64,000 nt of DNA from JAENVU01 sp038250905 (GTDB taxonomy: Bacteria > Actinomycetota > Acidimicrobiia > IMCC26256 > JAENVU01). The stretch is from assembly GCA_038250905.1 (NCBI GenBank), contig JBBSBV010000004.1:104044-168043 (forward strand). The letters run 5' to 3'. This document shows, piece after piece, positions 40,723-49,543 of the stretch. Below the pieces are notes generated by a model. That model did not search any database and was not told where the DNA came from. It saw only the letters and a list, made by a program, of their open reading frames with translations. Made by a program: the position numbers and the translations under genes. How positions within the stretch are numbered: the stretch's first letter is position 1; each line of letters begins with the position of its first letter.

Positions 40723-42191
40723 GCCCGGCGCGGGTGGTCGTCGTCGGGCTGGGTCCGGCGGGCGTCGATCTCCTGGTGCCGGCCGCGCGGGCCGAGATCG
40801 CGCGCGTGCCGGTGCGGTTCGCCCGCACCCGCCGCCATCCCGCAGTCACCGAACTCGAGGCCGAAGGGTTCGCGTTCGAGTCCTTCGACGCGGCCTACGA
40901 GACCGCGCCCGACTTCGACACCCTGTACCCCTCGATCGTCGACGCGCTGGTCGCGGCCGCCGAGGAACACGGCGAGATCCTGTACGCAGTACCCGGGAAT
41001 CCCGGCGTCGCCGAGCGCACGGTGCCGCTGCTCCGCCAGGTGGGCGGAGACCTCGTGGTGACCGTCGTGCCCGGCCTCTCGTTCGTCGACCTGGCCTGGA
41101 CCCGCATCGGACGCGATCCCATGGCCGGCGTGCACGTGCTCGACGCGCAGGACTTCGTTCCCACCGCCGCGGGTCGCACCGGCCCGATACTGATCGGTCA
41201 CTGCATCAACCCGTTGGTGTTGTCCGAGCTGAAGGTGGCGCTCCTCGATTCGTTACCGGCCGACACGCCGGTCGTCGTCCTCCAACGGCTCGGACTGCCC
41301 GACGAGGCGGTGACCACCGTCGCGCTCGCGGACCTCGACCGCTCCGTCGTCCCCGATCACCTCACCTCGGTCTTCGTCGACGCAGGGGAGCACACCGTGG
41401 CGGGAGACGTGGCCCGGCTCGTCGCCCTCGCACAGCGGCTGCGGGGCCCCGGCGGTTGCCCGTGGGACGCGGAGCAGTCGCATCACTCGCTCACCCGGTA
41501 CCTGCTCGAGGAGGCCTACGAGACGGTCGAGGTGCTCGAACTCCTGCCCGACGCGGCGCCGGCGGGCGAGGTCGACTTCGACGCCTACGCACGGGTCGAG
41601 GACGAGTTGGGAGACCTCCTGTTCCAGGTGGTGTTCCACTCGATCCTCGCGTCCGAGGCCGGCGCGTTCGACCTCGGCGACGTGGCCACCGCGGTGCACG
41701 ACAAGCTGGTCCGCCGTCACCCGCACGTGTTCGGTGATGTGCAGGCCGACGACGCGGACGCCGTGCTCGCCAATTGGGAGCAGATCAAGAAGGTGGAGCG
41801 CTCGAGTACGTCGCTCGTCGACGGCATCAGCCCGGGGCTGCCGTCGTTGCTGTACGCCCACAAGCTCTACCGCAAGGCCGCGAGCGTCGGGCTCGACCCC
41901 GACGTGGAAACCGACGGCTTCGCGGTGATGGCCGCCGCGCTCGGGCGATTGCGATCGGCGCCCGGTGCGGGCGCCTCGGAGGCGGCATTGGGCGACCTGC
42001 TCGCCGGCGCAGTCGTGGTGGCACGCGCACAGGGTGTCGATGCGGAGAGTTCGTTGCGCGGATGGACGGCGCGCTTTCGCGATCGTTTCGTCCGGATGGA
42101 ACAACGGGCGGCGGTTGATCAGGTCGAGCTGACCTCCGCCACGGCGGCTCGCGCCCGCGAGCTGTGGATCGAAGTCGAGGAGTCGTCGTGA
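40719..42191 (+). CDS. mazG: MazG nucleotide pyrophosphohydrolase with N-terminal tetrapyrrole-methylase domain
   Basis: A 490-residue two-domain protein like YabN. The N-terminal part (VVVVGLGPAGVDLLVPAARA, ILYAVPGNPGVAERT) is a tetrapyrrole-methylase fold; the C-terminal part from about residue 235 is MazG (LRGPGGCPWDAEQSHHSLTR, EEAYETVEVLE, EDELGDLLFQVVFHS) with the EExxE...D metal site. MazG hydrolyses NTPs to NMP and PPi for nucleotide-pool cleaning. GTG start overlaps the foldase stop; stop overlaps the next gene. The methylase half lacks a known substrate. Confidence 0.93.
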   Translation: MSPARVVVVGLGPAGVDLLVPAARAEIARVPVRFARTRRHPAVTELEAEGFAFESFDAAYETAPDFDTLYPSIVDALVAAAEEHGEILYAVPGNPGVAERTVPLLRQVGGDLVVTVVPGLSFVDLAWTRIGRDPMAGVHVLDAQDFVPTAAGRTGPILIGHCINPLVLSELKVALLDSLPADTPVVVLQRLGLPDEAVTTVALADLDRSVVPDHLTSVFVDAGEHTVAGDVARLVALAQRLRGPGGCPWDAEQSHHSLTRYLLEEAYETVEVLELLPDAAPAGEVDFDAYARVEDELGDLLFQVVFHSILASEAGAFDLGDVATAVHDKLVRRHPHVFGDVQADDADAVLANWEQIKKVERSSTSLVDGISPGLPSLLYAHKLYRKAASVGLDPDVETDGFAVMAAALGRLRSAPGAGASEAALGDLLAGAVVVARAQGVDAESSLRGWTARFRDRFVRMEQRAAVDQVELTSATAARARELWIEVEESS

Positions 42192-42895
42192 GCACCGTCA
42201 CCGTGTTGGGCCGTGAGGTCACCATTCCCGTCGAGGTCCGGTCGGCCCGGTCGTGGTTCGCGTCGTTCAGTGTGCCGACCGCGACCGCGGCGGGCATCGT
42301 CGGCCCGGCGGGGCTCGTTCCTGCGACCATGCCCGGTGGTCGGTCGATGCTCTCGCTCGCCTTCGTCCGCTACATCGACGGCGACCTCGACCCGTACAAC
42401 GAGTTCGCGGTGGCGTTCCTGGTGGCGGATCCCACCGGTGGCAAGGGCAAGGGTGCCTACATCCACCGGTTGCCGGTGGATCAGGAGTTCACCTGCGCCG
42501 CGGGCCGGGAGATCTGGGGCTTCCCCAAGTTCGTCACGCCGATCGAGATCAACGAGGAACTGCGCGCCGACCGGGCCCGCCTCACCGTCGACGGCGCGAC
42601 GGCGGTGTCGATGACGATCCGGCACGGCGTTCGGGCACCGATGCGGTCCACCGCGCTGGACGCATTCTCGTTCGCGGACGGCGTGTTGCGGCGCACGCGG
42701 TGGGAGCTGCGGGGCCAGGGCTCGCGCATGCGGCTCGGCGGGGCGAGCGTGGAACTGGGGACCGGTGAGATCGCGGACGAACTCCGGAGCCTCGGCCTCC
42801 CCAAGCGCGCGTTGATGAGTGGTTGTATCGGCGATGTGCAGATGACGTTCCAGGCCGCCGAAGTGATCGATCCGGCACGCCTCCAGGGGAGATGA
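42188..42895 (+). CDS. Acetoacetate decarboxylase family protein
   Basis: A 235-residue protein of the ADC fold. The GREIWGFPKF segment contains Glu108 and Lys114; this Lys is in the position of the Schiff-base lysine of acetoacetate decarboxylase. Other family strands include SLAFVRYIDGDLDPYNEFAV. Real substrate is unclear, since many actinobacterial members are not true acetoacetate decarboxylases. GTG start at 42188 overlaps mazG by 4 nt; the next gene starts 1 nt after its stop. Confidence 0.85.
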   Translation: MSTVTVLGREVTIPVEVRSARSWFASFSVPTATAAGIVGPAGLVPATMPGGRSMLSLAFVRYIDGDLDPYNEFAVAFLVADPTGGKGKGAYIHRLPVDQEFTCAAGREIWGFPKFVTPIEINEELRADRARLTVDGATAVSMTIRHGVRAPMRSTALDAFSFADGVLRRTRWELRGQGSRMRLGGASVELGTGEIADELRSLGLPKRALMSGCIGDVQMTFQAAEVIDPARLQGR

Positions 42896-42896
42896 C

Positions 42897-43379
42897 ATGA
42901 GCGACTACCGCGAGACGGGCGAGGCGTTCGTCGCGATGGCGCACCGGATCGTGTGGTGCACCGTGGCCACCGTCGATCCGGACGGCCGCCCGCGCACGCG
43001 GATCCTTCATCCGTTCTGGGAGTGGGAGGCCGACCGGTTGGTGGGCTGGATCGCGACCGGGCCCACGCCGTTGAAAGTGGCGGCGCTCGACCACACCCCG
43101 ACCGTGTCGCTCACATACTGGACGCCGTCGCACGACACGTGCTCGGCCGAATGCGGTGCGACCCTCGTGTACGACGACGCGATTCGCCGGCGCGTCTGGG
43201 ACACCTTCACGACGCTGCCGGCCCCGGTCGGCTACGACCCGGCGATCATCCCGCCGTGGGCCGACGGACCACTGAGTCCGGCATTCGCGGCGTTGCGTCT
43301 GGATCCGTACCGATTGCGCGTGATGCCCGGTTCGGTGATGCTCGAAGGTCGCGGCGAGCGCCTGTCCTGGTCGGCCTGA
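42897..43379 (+). CDS. Pyridoxamine 5'-phosphate oxidase family (FMN-binding split barrel) protein
   Basis: A 160-residue split-barrel protein: IVWCTVATVDPDGRPRTRIL is the characteristic first hairpin, HPFWEWEADRLVGWIATG the next strands, and the C-terminus ends LRVMPGSVMLEGRGERLSW. Members bind FMN, F420 or heme and reduce or oxidise diverse substrates. It is the last gene of the mazG operon, following the ADC-like gene by 1 nt. Cofactor and substrate unknown. Confidence 0.85.
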   Translation: MSDYRETGEAFVAMAHRIVWCTVATVDPDGRPRTRILHPFWEWEADRLVGWIATGPTPLKVAALDHTPTVSLTYWTPSHDTCSAECGATLVYDDAIRRRVWDTFTTLPAPVGYDPAIIPPWADGPLSPAFAALRLDPYRLRVMPGSVMLEGRGERLSWSA

Positions 43380-43436
43380 GCCCGGCGCGCTGGGTCGCGA
43401 ACTCGGGTTTGGCCCGATTCGCGCCGCACAGAAGGC

Positions 43437-43442
43437 TACGAT
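43437..43442 (+). promoter_or_regulatory. -10 box (TACGAT) for the eno operon
   Basis: TACGAT lies 61 nt before the enolase GTG, which has its own ribosome site (TTGGGGGAC at 43493-43501). Predicted leader is about 55 nt. No clear -35 at 17 nt. Confidence 0.4.
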
Positions 43443-43503
43443 CGCCACTCCAGCATCACACGTGACGAACCGGACCGCGTGTGATCGAACGCCTTGGGGG
43501 ACC

Positions 43504-44796
43504 GTGAGCAGCATCGTTGACGTCAACGCCCGCGAGATCCTGGATTCGCGCGGCAATCCGACGGTCGAGGTCGAGGTCGAGTTGCTCTCGGGCGCTCGGG
43601 GTCGGGCGGCAGTGCCGAGCGGGGCGAGCACCGGTGCCCACGAGGCGGTCGAACTCCGCGACGGCGGTGACCGCTACGGCGGCAAGGGCGTGCGGGACGC
43701 GGTGGCCCACGTCGAGGGGGAGATCGCCGACGCGATGCTCGGCATCGAGGCACTCGACCAGCGCGACGTCGACCGCATCCTGATCGAACTCGACGGCACC
43801 GACGGCAAGGGCAGGCTCGGCGCCAACGCGTTGCTCGGGATGTCGCTCGCGGTGGCCAAGGCGGGCGCCGACGAATCCGACCTTCCCCTGTACCGCTACG
43901 TCGGCGGGACCAACGCGCACGTGTTGCCGATGCCGTGCATGAACGTGCTCAACGGCGGCGCCCACGCCGACAGCAACGTCGACCTGCAGGAGTACATGCT
44001 CGCCCCGGTGGGCGCCGCGAGTTTCTCCGAGGCGTTGCGGATGGGGACCGAGACCTACCACGTGTTGAAGGGCCTGCTGCAGCAGCGCGGCCTGTCGACC
44101 GCCCTCGGCGACGAAGGTGGATTCGCACCGAACCTGCCGTCGAACGAGGAAGCGGTGAAGCTGCTCCTCGAGGCGATCTCCACTGCGGGGTACGAGCCTG
44201 GCACCGAGATCGCGATCGCGCTCGACGCGGCGTCGACCGAGGTCTTCGTCGACGGTGTCTACGACCTCGCCGGTGAAGGCCGGAAGTTCTCCTCCGCGGA
44301 GTTCGCCGCGTACCTCGCGGATCTCTGCGACCGCTACCCGATCGTCTCGATCGAGGACGGCATGGCCGAGGACGACTGGGACGGGTGGAAAGCGCTCACC
44401 GACGCGGTGGGTGACCGCGTGCAGCTCGTCGGTGACGACCTGTTCGTGACCAACCCGGTCCGACTCCAGCAGGGGATCGACCTCGGCGTGGCGAACTCGA
44501 TCCTGGTGAAGGTGAACCAGATCGGGACGCTGACCGAGACGCTCGACACGATGGAACTCGCCGGCCGGCACGCGTACACCGCGATGATGTCGCACCGGTC
44601 GGGTGAGACCGAAGACGTGACGATCGCGGATCTCGCGGTGGCCACGAACTGCGGCCAGATCAAGACCGGCGCGCCGGCGCGCAGCGACCGGGTCGCCAAG
44701 TACAACCAGTTGCTCCGGATCGAAGAAGGCCTCGGAGAGGCCGCGACGTATCTCGGTGGCCAGGCGCTCTCCAAGGGCGGGGGAGCCCGCCCGTGA
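43504..44796 (+). CDS. eno: Enolase
   Basis: A 430-residue enolase. IVDVNAREILDSRGNPTVEVE starts the protein; SGASTGAHEAVELRD is the flexible catalytic loop; the metal ligands lie in ALDAASTE, SIEDGMAEDDW and VGDDLFVTN; MMSHRSGETED is the late signature. It interconverts 2-phosphoglycerate and PEP. GTG 43504 fixed by the ribosome site and by the conserved N-terminus. Stop overlaps the ftsB-like gene by 4 nt. Confidence 0.97.
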   Translation: MSSIVDVNAREILDSRGNPTVEVEVELLSGARGRAAVPSGASTGAHEAVELRDGGDRYGGKGVRDAVAHVEGEIADAMLGIEALDQRDVDRILIELDGTDGKGRLGANALLGMSLAVAKAGADESDLPLYRYVGGTNAHVLPMPCMNVLNGGAHADSNVDLQEYMLAPVGAASFSEALRMGTETYHVLKGLLQQRGLSTALGDEGGFAPNLPSNEEAVKLLLEAISTAGYEPGTEIAIALDAASTEVFVDGVYDLAGEGRKFSSAEFAAYLADLCDRYPIVSIEDGMAEDDWDGWKALTDAVGDRVQLVGDDLFVTNPVRLQQGIDLGVANSILVKVNQIGTLTETLDTMELAGRHAYTAMMSHRSGETEDVTIADLAVATNCGQIKTGAPARSDRVAKYNQLLRIEEGLGEAATYLGGQALSKGGGARP

Positions 44797-45149
44797 GCGA
44801 CGAGTCGACCGACGCCCCGCGATTCAGCACGGACCAGGTCCGGCGGCGGCGCGCCTTCGCGCTGCGCGCGAGCGTGACCATCGTCGTGGTGATCGGTCTG
44901 TTGTTCGTGGTCGTGTTCCCGGTGAGCGCTTGGCTCGACCAGCGCGCGTCGCTGAACCAGGCCGAGCAGCGCTTGGAGATCCTGCGGCGCGAGCGCCAAC
45001 AACTCGACCGGACCGCGCGCCGGTTGCAGTCCGACGCCGAGGTCGAACGCATCGCGCGCGAGAAATACGGCATGGTGCGCCCGGGCGAGCAGGCGTACGT
45101 CGCCGTGCCCGGGACGCCCACCACCACGACCCTCCCGCTCGCGCCGTAG
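44793..45149 (+). CDS. Septum formation initiator (FtsB/DivIC-like)
   Basis: A 118-residue bitopic protein: basic N-terminus, one membrane segment (ASVTIVVVIGLLFVVVFPVS, about 27-46), then a coiled coil (RASLNQAEQRLEILRRERQQ) and the conserved REKYGMVRPGE motif. It is a divisome component linking FtsL/FtsQ. Its place directly after eno is typical. Ends in a short Thr-rich tail. GTG start at 44793 overlaps the eno stop. Confidence 0.9.
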   Translation: MSDESTDAPRFSTDQVRRRRAFALRASVTIVVVIGLLFVVVFPVSAWLDQRASLNQAEQRLEILRRERQQLDRTARRLQSDAEVERIAREKYGMVRPGEQAYVAVPGTPTTTTLPLAP

Positions 45150-45197
45150 CGCAGGCGCGGAACGGCCCACGGACGAAGACTCTCCAGGGCGTATCGC

Positions 45198-45203
45198 TAC
45201 GCT
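45198..45203 (+). promoter_or_regulatory. -10 box (TACGCT) for leaderless DUF501 gene
   Basis: TACGCT, then CTCGGGC, then GTG 45211. Suggests the DUF501-ppx pair can be transcribed separately from eno-ftsB. Confidence 0.5.
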
Positions 45204-45210
45204 CTCGGGC

Positions 45211-45681
45211 GTGACTGCTGCGGAGCCGACGGCGGACGAGGACCGGGTCGCGGTGCTGCTCGGCCGCGAACCGCAGGCCCGCTTCGCGGTCGTGGTCCGC
45301 CGGCCTGACGGTGACCCGATCGTGATCCGCAACGAGGCGTTCCTTGACGACGGCACCCCGCTCCCGACGCGCTACTGGCTCGTCGATCCGGATCTCAACC
45401 AGGCGGTGTCCCGTCTCGAAGCCGAGGGCGGGGTGCGCGCCGCGCAGGCCGCAGTCGACGCCGAGGCGCTCGAACGCACCCACCGGCGTTACGCAGCCGA
45501 GCGCGACGCCACGATCGCACCCGGCCACGAGGGACCACGACCGCACGGAGGCGTGGGCGGGACCCGCACCGGGGTGAAGTGTCTCCACGCGCACTACGCG
45601 TACCGGCTGGCCGGCGGCGACGATCCCGTCGGGGACTGGGTGGAGCAGCAGCTCGCCGCCGACGAGGCCGATCGTCCGTGA
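45211..45681 (+). CDS. DUF501 family protein
   Basis: A 156-residue protein with the DUF501 signature: FAVVVRRPDGDPIVIRNEAF, LPTRYWLVDP and near the end GGTRTGVKCLHAHYAYRLAG, which includes a Cys and three His that could bind metal. Function unknown, but it is regularly found between eno/ftsB and ppx in actinobacteria, as here. GTG start; stop overlaps the ppx start (GTGA). Confidence 0.9.
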   Translation: MTAAEPTADEDRVAVLLGREPQARFAVVVRRPDGDPIVIRNEAFLDDGTPLPTRYWLVDPDLNQAVSRLEAEGGVRAAQAAVDAEALERTHRRYAAERDATIAPGHEGPRPHGGVGGTRTGVKCLHAHYAYRLAGGDDPVGDWVEQQLAADEADRP

Positions 45682-46607
45682 GAGTCGCGGCGATCGACAT
45701 CGGCACCAACTCGACGCGCCTGCTGGTCGCCGACGTCGACGATCCGTTGGGTGACCTCGTCACGATCGAGCGGCGCATGACGATCACCCGGCTGGGCCAG
45801 GGTGTCGACGAGTCCCGGCGGCTCCATCCGGATGCAATCGAGCGCACGGTGGCGGCGCTGCGCGAGTACCGGTCGGTGATCGACGAGGTGGGCGGAGTGA
45901 GCGCGATCCGGGCCACCGCGACCTCGGCCGCGCGCGACGCGTCGAACCGGGACGCGTTCTTCGACCCGGCTGCCGAGGTGCTCGGTGTGATGCCCGAGTT
46001 GTTGTCCGGGGCCGAGGAGGCCCGCGCGTCGTTCCTCGGTGCGACCACCGGCGTCGCCGATATTGCACCCGGTCCCTACCTGGTGGTCGACATCGGCGGT
46101 GGGTCGACGGAGTTCGTGGTCGGGACCACCGAACCCGAGGGATTGATCTCGGTCGACATCGGCTGCGTGCGCATCACCGAGGCGTGGCTCCACTCCGACC
46201 CACCGACCGCGGAGGAGTTGAGCCAGGCGGTCCACGTCGTGCGTGAACATCTCGCCGACGTCGTGCGGGAGGTGCCCGGTGTGCGGACGGCCGCGACCCT
46301 CATCGGCCTCGCGGGCACGGTCTCGACCATGGCGATGATCGAACAGGGCCTCGCCGCGTACGACCGCGATCGGGTCCACCACTTCCGCCTGACCCACGCC
46401 GCGGCCGAGGACGCGTTCCGGACGCTGGCCACCGAGGCGATCGCCGACCGGCGCCACAATCCGGGGCTCGAACCCGGTCGCGTCGACGTCATCGTGGGCG
46501 GTGCAGTGATCCTCGTGTCGATCATGCGCATGCTGGGGTTCAACGAGATGCTGGTGAGCGAGGCCGACATCCTCGATGGCCTGGCCCGGTTGCTGGCGGG
46601 TGCGTAG
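45678..46607 (+). CDS. Ppx/GppA phosphatase (exopolyphosphatase)
   Basis: A 309-residue ASKHA-fold phosphatase: AAIDIGTNSTRLLVADV is phosphate loop 1 and VVDIGGGSTEFVVGT loop 2, with LSGAEEARASFLGA between. Short, single-domain actinobacterial form. It cleaves polyphosphate or pppGpp; which of the two cannot be told. GTG 45678 overlaps DUF501 by 4 nt. Confidence 0.92.
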   Translation: MRVAAIDIGTNSTRLLVADVDDPLGDLVTIERRMTITRLGQGVDESRRLHPDAIERTVAALREYRSVIDEVGGVSAIRATATSAARDASNRDAFFDPAAEVLGVMPELLSGAEEARASFLGATTGVADIAPGPYLVVDIGGGSTEFVVGTTEPEGLISVDIGCVRITEAWLHSDPPTAEELSQAVHVVREHLADVVREVPGVRTAATLIGLAGTVSTMAMIEQGLAAYDRDRVHHFRLTHAAAEDAFRTLATEAIADRRHNPGLEPGRVDVIVGGAVILVSIMRMLGFNEMLVSEADILDGLARLLAGA

Positions 46608-46688
46608 GCCGGCGCGAGCTGCACCTTTCCGCCCGGATGTCGCAACAATTCCCTCAACTCCGGCCGGCCGGCGGTCGTTTGATCTGGG

Positions 46689-47054
46689 GTGGAACTCGAA
46701 TCGTTCATGGACCGGCTGAACCGGCTCGACGCCGAGGCTGTCACTGCTGTCGCGCGGGAGATCGAAGCTTCGCACCAGACCGCGGCCGACGAAGTCGCCG
46801 CATGGGAAGACCTGATGCGCATCGACGAGGCACTGCGATCCTGCGGGCGATCCCGCGTCGCGGCCAATGCCGCGCACCAGGCGATCACCGCGGTCCGACG
46901 TGCGGTGGCCGGCGCGGACGAACCGGTACCCGATTCCGTCGTGACCCGAGTCGCACGGGAGGCCGCGCTGCTCGCCCGGGCGCTGGTCGCCGGCGTCGAC
47001 GAGCCGGTCGCGCATCTCGAGCGCGAGTTCTGGTGCGTCACCCGCGCGGCCTGA
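46689..47054 (+). CDS. Hypothetical helical protein
   Basis: A 121-residue protein predicted to be almost entirely helical, Ala-rich and acidic (FMDRLNRLDAEAVTAVAREI, EVAAWEDLMRIDEALR) with two Cys, one at CGRSR and one in FWCVTRAA at the end. I do not recognise a family. GTG start at 46689; no ribosome site obvious. Codon use looks like its neighbours. It is followed by 137 nt with a dispersed repeat and the promoter of the aminotransferase. Confidence 0.6.
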   Translation: MELESFMDRLNRLDAEAVTAVAREIEASHQTAADEVAAWEDLMRIDEALRSCGRSRVAANAAHQAITAVRRAVAGADEPVPDSVVTRVAREAALLARALVAGVDEPVAHLEREFWCVTRAA

Positions 47055-47084
47055 TCTGAGTCAGGTCGACCGAGGTGCTCCCCT

Positions 47085-47109
47085 CCCGAGCGGAGCCTGC
47101 GGAGCGAGC
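47085..47109 (+). repeat. Dispersed 25-bp intergenic repeat, copy 1
   Basis: The 25 bases at 47085-47109 recur exactly at 57773-57797, also in an intergenic position. The core is GAGCGGAGCCTGCGGAGCG, and each copy is followed within 20 nt by another GCGAGC. Confidence 0.7.
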
Positions 47110-47179
47110 CGCGAGGTAGCGAGCCCCACGTGAGGCATGACGATCAGGAGCGCAAGCGGACGAGCAATCGGGACGTCGT

Positions 47180-47185
47180 TACGAT
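47180..47185 (+). promoter_or_regulatory. -10 box (TACGAT) for the class V aminotransferase
   Basis: TACGAT, then GCGCCG, then ATG 47192; leaderless spacing. Confidence 0.55.
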
Positions 47186-47191
47186 GCGCCG

Positions 47192-48283
47192 ATGACGATT
47201 CCTGACCGGCTGCTGATGGGCCCCGGCCCGTCGAACCCGTACCCCGAAGTGGTCGCTGCGTTCGCCCTGCCGTTGCTCGGTCACCTCGACCCGGAGTTCC
47301 TCCGCATCCTCGACGAGACCTGTGACCGGCTGCGGCACGTCTTCGGAACCGAGAACGCGTTGACGCTGCCGATCTCCGGCACCGGCTCGGCCGGGATGGA
47401 GGCGTGCTTCGTCAACCTGGTGGAACCCGGGGACACGGTGATCATCGGCGTCAACGGCGTGTTCGGCGAGCGGATGTGCGAGGTCGCCCGGCGGGCCGGC
47501 GCCGAGGTCGTCCGCGTGGATGCCGAGTGGGGTCTGACGATCGACCCGCAGCGACTGCTCGACGCCCAGGCCGCCGCCCCCCGCGCCCGGCTCGTCGCCG
47601 TCGTGCACGCGGAGACGTCCACCGGGGTCGAGAACGACGTGGCGCCACTGCGGGCGCTGCAATCGACCGAGACGTTCCTCCTCGTCGACGCCGTCACGTC
47701 GCTCGCCGGCATCCCGCTCGACGTCGACGGGTGGGGGATCGACGCCTGCTACTCCGGTACCCAGAAGTGCCTGGGTGTCCCACCGGGCCTGGCGCCGGTC
47801 ACGTTCTCGCCGCGCGCGGTGGAACGGATCACGACCCGAACGACGCCGGTGCAGTCGTGGTATCTCGACCTCGGTCTCATCGGTGACTACGTCGGCACCG
47901 CGCGCAAGTACCACCACACCGCGCCGACCGGGATGATCGTCGGGCTTCACGCCGGACTCGGTGCGGTGCTCGACGAGGGCCTGTCCGACGGGTGGGCGCG
48001 CCACCGCGCGGTCGGCGAATCACTCCAGAGCGCGCTCGTCGAACTCGGCTTCTCGCTCATCGCGCCCGACGGTGCGCGGCTGCCCCAACTCACCTCGGCC
48101 CGACTGCCGGCCGGCGTCGACGAAGCGGAACTCCGGCGGCGGCTCCTCGACGGCTACGGGATCGAGGTCGGGGGCGGCCTCGGCGCGTTCGCCGGCGTCG
48201 CCTGGCGCATCGGGTTGATGGGCCACACCGCGCGGCCCCGGTCGGTGGCCGCGCTGCTCGGCGCGTTGCGCGACCTGCTCTGA
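47192..48283 (+). CDS. Class V aminotransferase (alanine-glyoxylate/serine-pyruvate type)
   Basis: A 363-residue PLP enzyme. MGPGPSNPYPEV is the typical start of the alanine-glyoxylate aminotransferase group; ISGTGSAGMEACF binds cofactor phosphate, Asp166 (LLVDAVTS) contacts the pyridine ring, and Lys192 in SGTQKCLGVPPGL is the PLP lysine. It likely transaminates glyoxylate or pyruvate. C-terminus HTARPRSVAALLGAL is typical. A single, leaderless gene with neighbours on both sides unrelated in function. Confidence 0.92.
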   Translation: MTIPDRLLMGPGPSNPYPEVVAAFALPLLGHLDPEFLRILDETCDRLRHVFGTENALTLPISGTGSAGMEACFVNLVEPGDTVIIGVNGVFGERMCEVARRAGAEVVRVDAEWGLTIDPQRLLDAQAAAPRARLVAVVHAETSTGVENDVAPLRALQSTETFLLVDAVTSLAGIPLDVDGWGIDACYSGTQKCLGVPPGLAPVTFSPRAVERITTRTTPVQSWYLDLGLIGDYVGTARKYHHTAPTGMIVGLHAGLGAVLDEGLSDGWARHRAVGESLQSALVELGFSLIAPDGARLPQLTSARLPAGVDEAELRRRLLDGYGIEVGGGLGAFAGVAWRIGLMGHTARPRSVAALLGALRDLL

Positions 48284-48305
48284 CGCGCTGCGCGCGCGGT
48301 GCCGG

Positions 48306-48758
48306 CTATTCGGCGGCCGTCGCCAATGCGGCGAGGGTCTGCTCCATACCGTCGCGATTGTGGCTCGCCCGGTCGGCGACACCGGTGACCAATCGGCCGG
48401 CGGTGCGGATGATCGCGCCGCGGGTGTCGGTCCAGGTCTCGACGACGTGACAGCCCGTCGCGGTCGGGGTGATTGCGTAGTCCCAGGTTGCCACCGAGAG
48501 TGGGCCGGTCGTCACCGCGAAGGTGAAGCGGGAACCGGGTTCACATGCGGTGACCCGGCAGTCGGTGGACCACGATCGCTTCCCGCGGGCGTTGCGACCC
48601 TTGAACCGGGCGCCGACTGTCGGCCCGGTCGCACCCTTCACCCATTCGCCGCCCCGCGCTTCGGGCGACCATTCACCCATGCGGGTGATGTCGCTGATGA
48701 GGGACCACACCTTCTCGGGTGGTGCGGCGATCTCTCGTTCCACGCTGACGTCGCTCAT
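48306..48758 (-). CDS. SRPBCC (START-like) family protein
   Basis: A 150-residue polyketide-cyclase/START fold protein: VSVEREIAAPPEKVWSLISD is the classical first strand and helix, followed by WSPEARGGEW, VGARFKGRNARG and a long C-terminal helix. Such proteins bind hydrophobic ligands in a deep cavity; no catalytic residue can be named. ATG 48758 is preceded by TACGAT at 8 nt. Divergent from the exonuclease/phosphatase gene. Confidence 0.88.
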   Translation of the reverse strand: MSDVSVEREIAAPPEKVWSLISDITRMGEWSPEARGGEWVKGATGPTVGARFKGRNARGKRSWSTDCRVTACEPGSRFTFAVTTGPLSVATWDYAITPTATGCHVVETWTDTRGAIIRTAGRLVTGVADRASHNRDGMEQTLAALATAAE

Positions 48759-48766
48759 GGGCCGGG

Positions 48767-48772
48767 ATCGTA
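48767..48772 (-). promoter_or_regulatory. -10 box (TACGAT) for the SRPBCC gene
   Basis: TACGAT is 8 nt upstream of ATG 48758 on the leftward strand. Confidence 0.5.
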
Positions 48773-48792
48773 ACTCCCGGCCCCGGCGCCCG

Positions 48793-48798
48793 TAGTCT
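48793..48798 (+). promoter_or_regulatory. -10 box (TAGTCT) for the exonuclease/phosphatase gene
   Basis: TAGTCT is 22 nt before ATG 48821; a ribosome site GAAGGAG (48809-48815) lies between, so this mRNA has a short leader. Confidence 0.45.
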
Positions 48799-48820
48799 GT
48801 GGGGCAACGAAGGAGCAGAC

Positions 48821-49543
48821 ATGCATGAGCGGGCAGGGCTCACGGTTGTCTCCTGGAACGCGCAGGGCAGCCACGGATTGGACATCGACGCAGCTGCGGC
48901 CGCGTTGCGCGAGTTCGACGCGCAGCTGATCCTGATCCAGGAGATCCAACACCGACAGATCGGAGCGCTCCGGGTCGCGATGCACGCGGCCGACGCGCGC
49001 TGGCGGTTCAAACACTGGCCGGTGAAGGTCCCGGCGGAAGGACTCGGCATCCTCGCGACCCATCCGCTCGCCGAAGTGCGCGTGTCGGTACTCGCGCACC
49101 GGTGGGGAGTCTGGAACTGGCGGCGCCGGGTCATGGTCGAGTGCGCGATCGAACTGGGGTCGCGGCGGGTGCGGTTCGTGGACGTCCATCTCGGTGCCGG
49201 GGTGCCGGAGACCGAGCGGGTCCGGCAGGCGCACCTGGTGATGGACCGCGCCGAGGGGGCCGCGGTGATCGCAGGGGATCTCAACGCAGGCCCGGAGTCG
49301 GAGGAGTTGCGCGCGTGCGCGGCGCGGGGATGGATCGACGCGGAGCGGCGCCTCAACTCGCACGCCGAGTCGCCCGCGACCAACTGGAGTGCCGGCACCC
49401 GGGTCGCGCCGCCGACCCAACGACTCGACTACATACTGGTGCGCGACCCGGTCGAGGTGGTCGAAGCGTCGGTGCCGGCCGACTGGGAGCGGTGGGCCGC
49501 ACTCAGCGACCACCTGCCCGTGGTCACCCACCTACGTATCTGA
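48821..49543 (+). CDS. Endonuclease/exonuclease/phosphatase family protein
   Basis: A 240-residue EEP-fold hydrolase. VVSWNAQG gives the Asn, LILIQEIQ the catalytic Glu, FVDVHLGAG the His/Asp pair, VIAGDLNAGPES the GDxN motif, and the final SDHLPVVTHL the catalytic Asp-His. The family includes DNases, phosphoesterases and sphingomyelinases; substrate not evident, no signal peptide. ATG 48821 has GAAGGAG 5 nt upstream. The 3' end overlaps orn by 12 nt, convergent. Confidence 0.9.
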   Translation: MHERAGLTVVSWNAQGSHGLDIDAAAAALREFDAQLILIQEIQHRQIGALRVAMHAADARWRFKHWPVKVPAEGLGILATHPLAEVRVSVLAHRWGVWNWRRRVMVECAIELGSRRVRFVDVHLGAGVPETERVRQAHLVMDRAEGAAVIAGDLNAGPESEELRACAARGWIDAERRLNSHAESPATNWSAGTRVAPPTQRLDYILVRDPVEVVEASVPADWERWAALSDHLPVVTHLRI